The notes under the pieces were generated by a model. It had not been told where the DNA came from, searched no databases, and saw only the letters and a program-made list of their open reading frames with translations. Shown piece after piece: positions 5,881 through 6,280 of a stretch of 6,280 nucleotides of DNA. Made by a program: the position numbers and the translations under genes. Each line of letters begins with the position of its first letter. The stretch's first letter is position 1. The stretch spans positions 1-6,280 of the forward strand of contig CANQLQ010000121.1 of the NCBI GenBank assembly GCA_947624755.1, in the 5' to 3' direction. Source of the DNA: an uncultured Clostridia bacterium (lineage in GTDB: Bacteria; Bacillota; Clostridia; Oscillospirales; Acutalibacteraceae).

Positions 5881-5932
5881 CACGCATGGCGTGGCAGGCA
5901 TCGCCGCGGACATCGTCCGCAGGAATTACGCG
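5881..5932. repeat. Hairpin-bearing repeat unit (first of a series)
   Basis: Two perfect small hairpins: CACGC-ATG-GCGTG (5881-5893) and GCGGAC-ATC-GTCCGC (5906-5920). The unit shares GGCAGGCATCGC (5893-5904) exactly with 6126-6137, and GCAGGAATTACGCG (5919-5932) with GCAGGAGTTACGCG at 6113-6126 (one mismatch), so it belongs to the same repeat family as the blocks further right. Confidence 0.65.
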
Positions 5933-6004
5933 AGGTAGTTTATGCAAGCTTTTACTCTTATACCGCGAAACGACTTACGTTGTTAACTATAAAAATTTTA
6001 GTCA

Positions 6005-6058
6005 GCAGACATCGCCCACGGTGGTTACACAGGGAAGATTTATATAAGTCTTGATACT
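6005..6058 (+). repeat. 54-bp direct repeat, copy A
   Basis: Matches 6127-6180 at 51 of 54 positions; the last 36 bases (6023-6058), beginning GGTTACACAGGGAAG and ending AGTCTTGATACT, are identical. Weaker similarity continues for about 15 bases beyond the right edge. Spacing between copies is 122 bp. Confidence 0.9.
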
Positions 6059-6077
6059 AACGCCGTTGCACGCGTAG

Positions 6078-6113
6078 GGGCGACCCCATGTGGTCGCCCA
6101 CGGGCATCGCCCG
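6078..6113. repeat. Two adjacent GC-rich hairpins between the direct repeats
   Basis: GGGCGACC (6078-6085) and GGTCGCCC (6092-6099) form a perfect eight-pair stem with loop CCATGT. CGGGC-ATC-GCCCG (6101-6113) follows immediately as a second, perfect five-pair stem. The GTAGGGGCG lead-in at 6074-6082 resembles intergenic palindromic repeats I know from gut clostridia. There is no T tract, so these are not standard terminators. Confidence 0.75.
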
Positions 6114-6126
6114 CAGGAGTTACGCG

Positions 6127-6180
6127 GCAGGCATCGCACACGGCGGTTACACAGGGAAGATTTATATAAGTCTTGATACT
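6127..6180 (+). repeat. 54-bp direct repeat, copy B
   Basis: Second copy of the sequence at 6005-6058, differing at three positions, all in its first 18 bases. It is preceded by the hairpin pair and a TTACGCG stretch that also occurs at 5926-5932, so the larger unit appears to be hairpins plus this AT-richer segment. Confidence 0.9.
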
Positions 6181-6240
6181 CACACCACGGCACGGCTTTG
6201 TGTTGAACCTATTTTCACATTTTTCGATTAGGTAATTTTA

Positions 6241-6280
6241 CCTTCCCTGAAAGGGGAGGTGGCACACGCAGTGTGACGGA
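6241..6280 (+). repeat. Start of another hairpin repeat at the window edge
   Basis: CCTTCCC (6241-6247) pairs with GGGGAGG (6253-6259) around TGAAA (seven pairs, one G-T), and CACAC-GCA-GTGTG (6263-6275) forms a second perfect hairpin, followed by ACGGA. From memory this layout (CCTTCCC hairpin, GTGGCAC, short stem, GTGACGGA) matches a repeat scattered between genes in clostridial genomes; it continues beyond the window. Confidence 0.6.

Larger units (their letters stand above)
5871..6280. other. Gene-free block of stacked GC-rich repeats
   Basis: These 410 bp have no supported gene. They are visibly richer in G and C than the genes beside them and are made of short hairpins, a 54-bp direct repeat and part of a further repeat at the edge. 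A 63-codon minus-strand frame at 6002-6193 is itself internally repeated (it reads through both direct repeat copies) and is an artefact. No tRNA, rRNA or riboswitch fold was recognised. Confidence 0.65.

Noticed and set aside
6078..6113. Rho-independent terminator
   Set aside because: The stems are strong but no T tract follows in either direction.
5881..6180. CRISPR-like array
   Set aside because: Only two long repeats of 54 bp with 68 bp between them, the intervening DNA is itself made of repeated hairpins, and no cas gene is present.
6002..6193. 63-codon minus-strand frame with internal repeats
   Set aside because: The repetition in the protein only reflects the 54-bp DNA direct repeat; codon content is cysteine- and arginine-rich in a way typical of GC-rich hairpin DNA.

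Overview
The window is AT-rich with Firmicutes-style Shine-Dalgarno sites. It carries the holB-ricT (yaaT) gene pair typical of Firmicutes, a carbohydrate-utilisation locus, and many small intergenic repeats. Together these suggest a gut-type clostridium (Oscillospiraceae/Ruminococcaceae-like). That placement is inference; no rRNA or marker search was possible.

Layout. (1) 1-1276, minus: the N-terminal 425 residues of a GH31 alpha-xylosidase-like glycosidase, cut by the window edge before its catalytic aspartates. (2) 1277-1365: an 89-bp divergent control region with candidate promoters both ways, a small palindrome overlapping both -35 regions, and the same 13-bp RBS/start sequence in front of both genes. 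(3) 1366-2124, plus: an AraC-family regulator, probably controlling the glycosidase. (4) 2125-2523: non-coding, holding a 161-bp MITE. (5) 2586-3467 holB (DNA polymerase III delta') and 3563-4426 ricT, plus, probably one operon, separated by a 62-bp MITE remnant. (6) 4427-4715: convergent intergenic region with a second full MITE (171 bp, opposite orientation to the first) and a strong bidirectional terminator. (7) 4716-5831, minus: a THUMP-domain 23S rRNA guanine-N2-methyltransferase (RlmL/YpsC type). (8) 5849-6280: a gene-free block of stacked repeats: one MITE-like end, a series of GC-rich hairpins, a 54-bp direct repeat with 122-bp period, and the start of another hairpin repeat at the window edge.

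The main discovery-type signal is a family of non-coding MITEs. Their terminal inverted repeats begin GGAAGC/GGAATC followed by a CTGATTAA-type core, and they are flanked by 4-bp YTAR target duplications (TTAG/TTAG, TTAA/TTAA, CTAA/ATAA). The design resembles IS5-group elements. Two complete copies, one shortened relic and one solitary end lie within 3.7 kb, each at the edge of a housekeeping gene; one is inserted exactly at the holB stop codon, where the target duplication keeps the stop. I see no defence system, CRISPR array, tRNA or rRNA.
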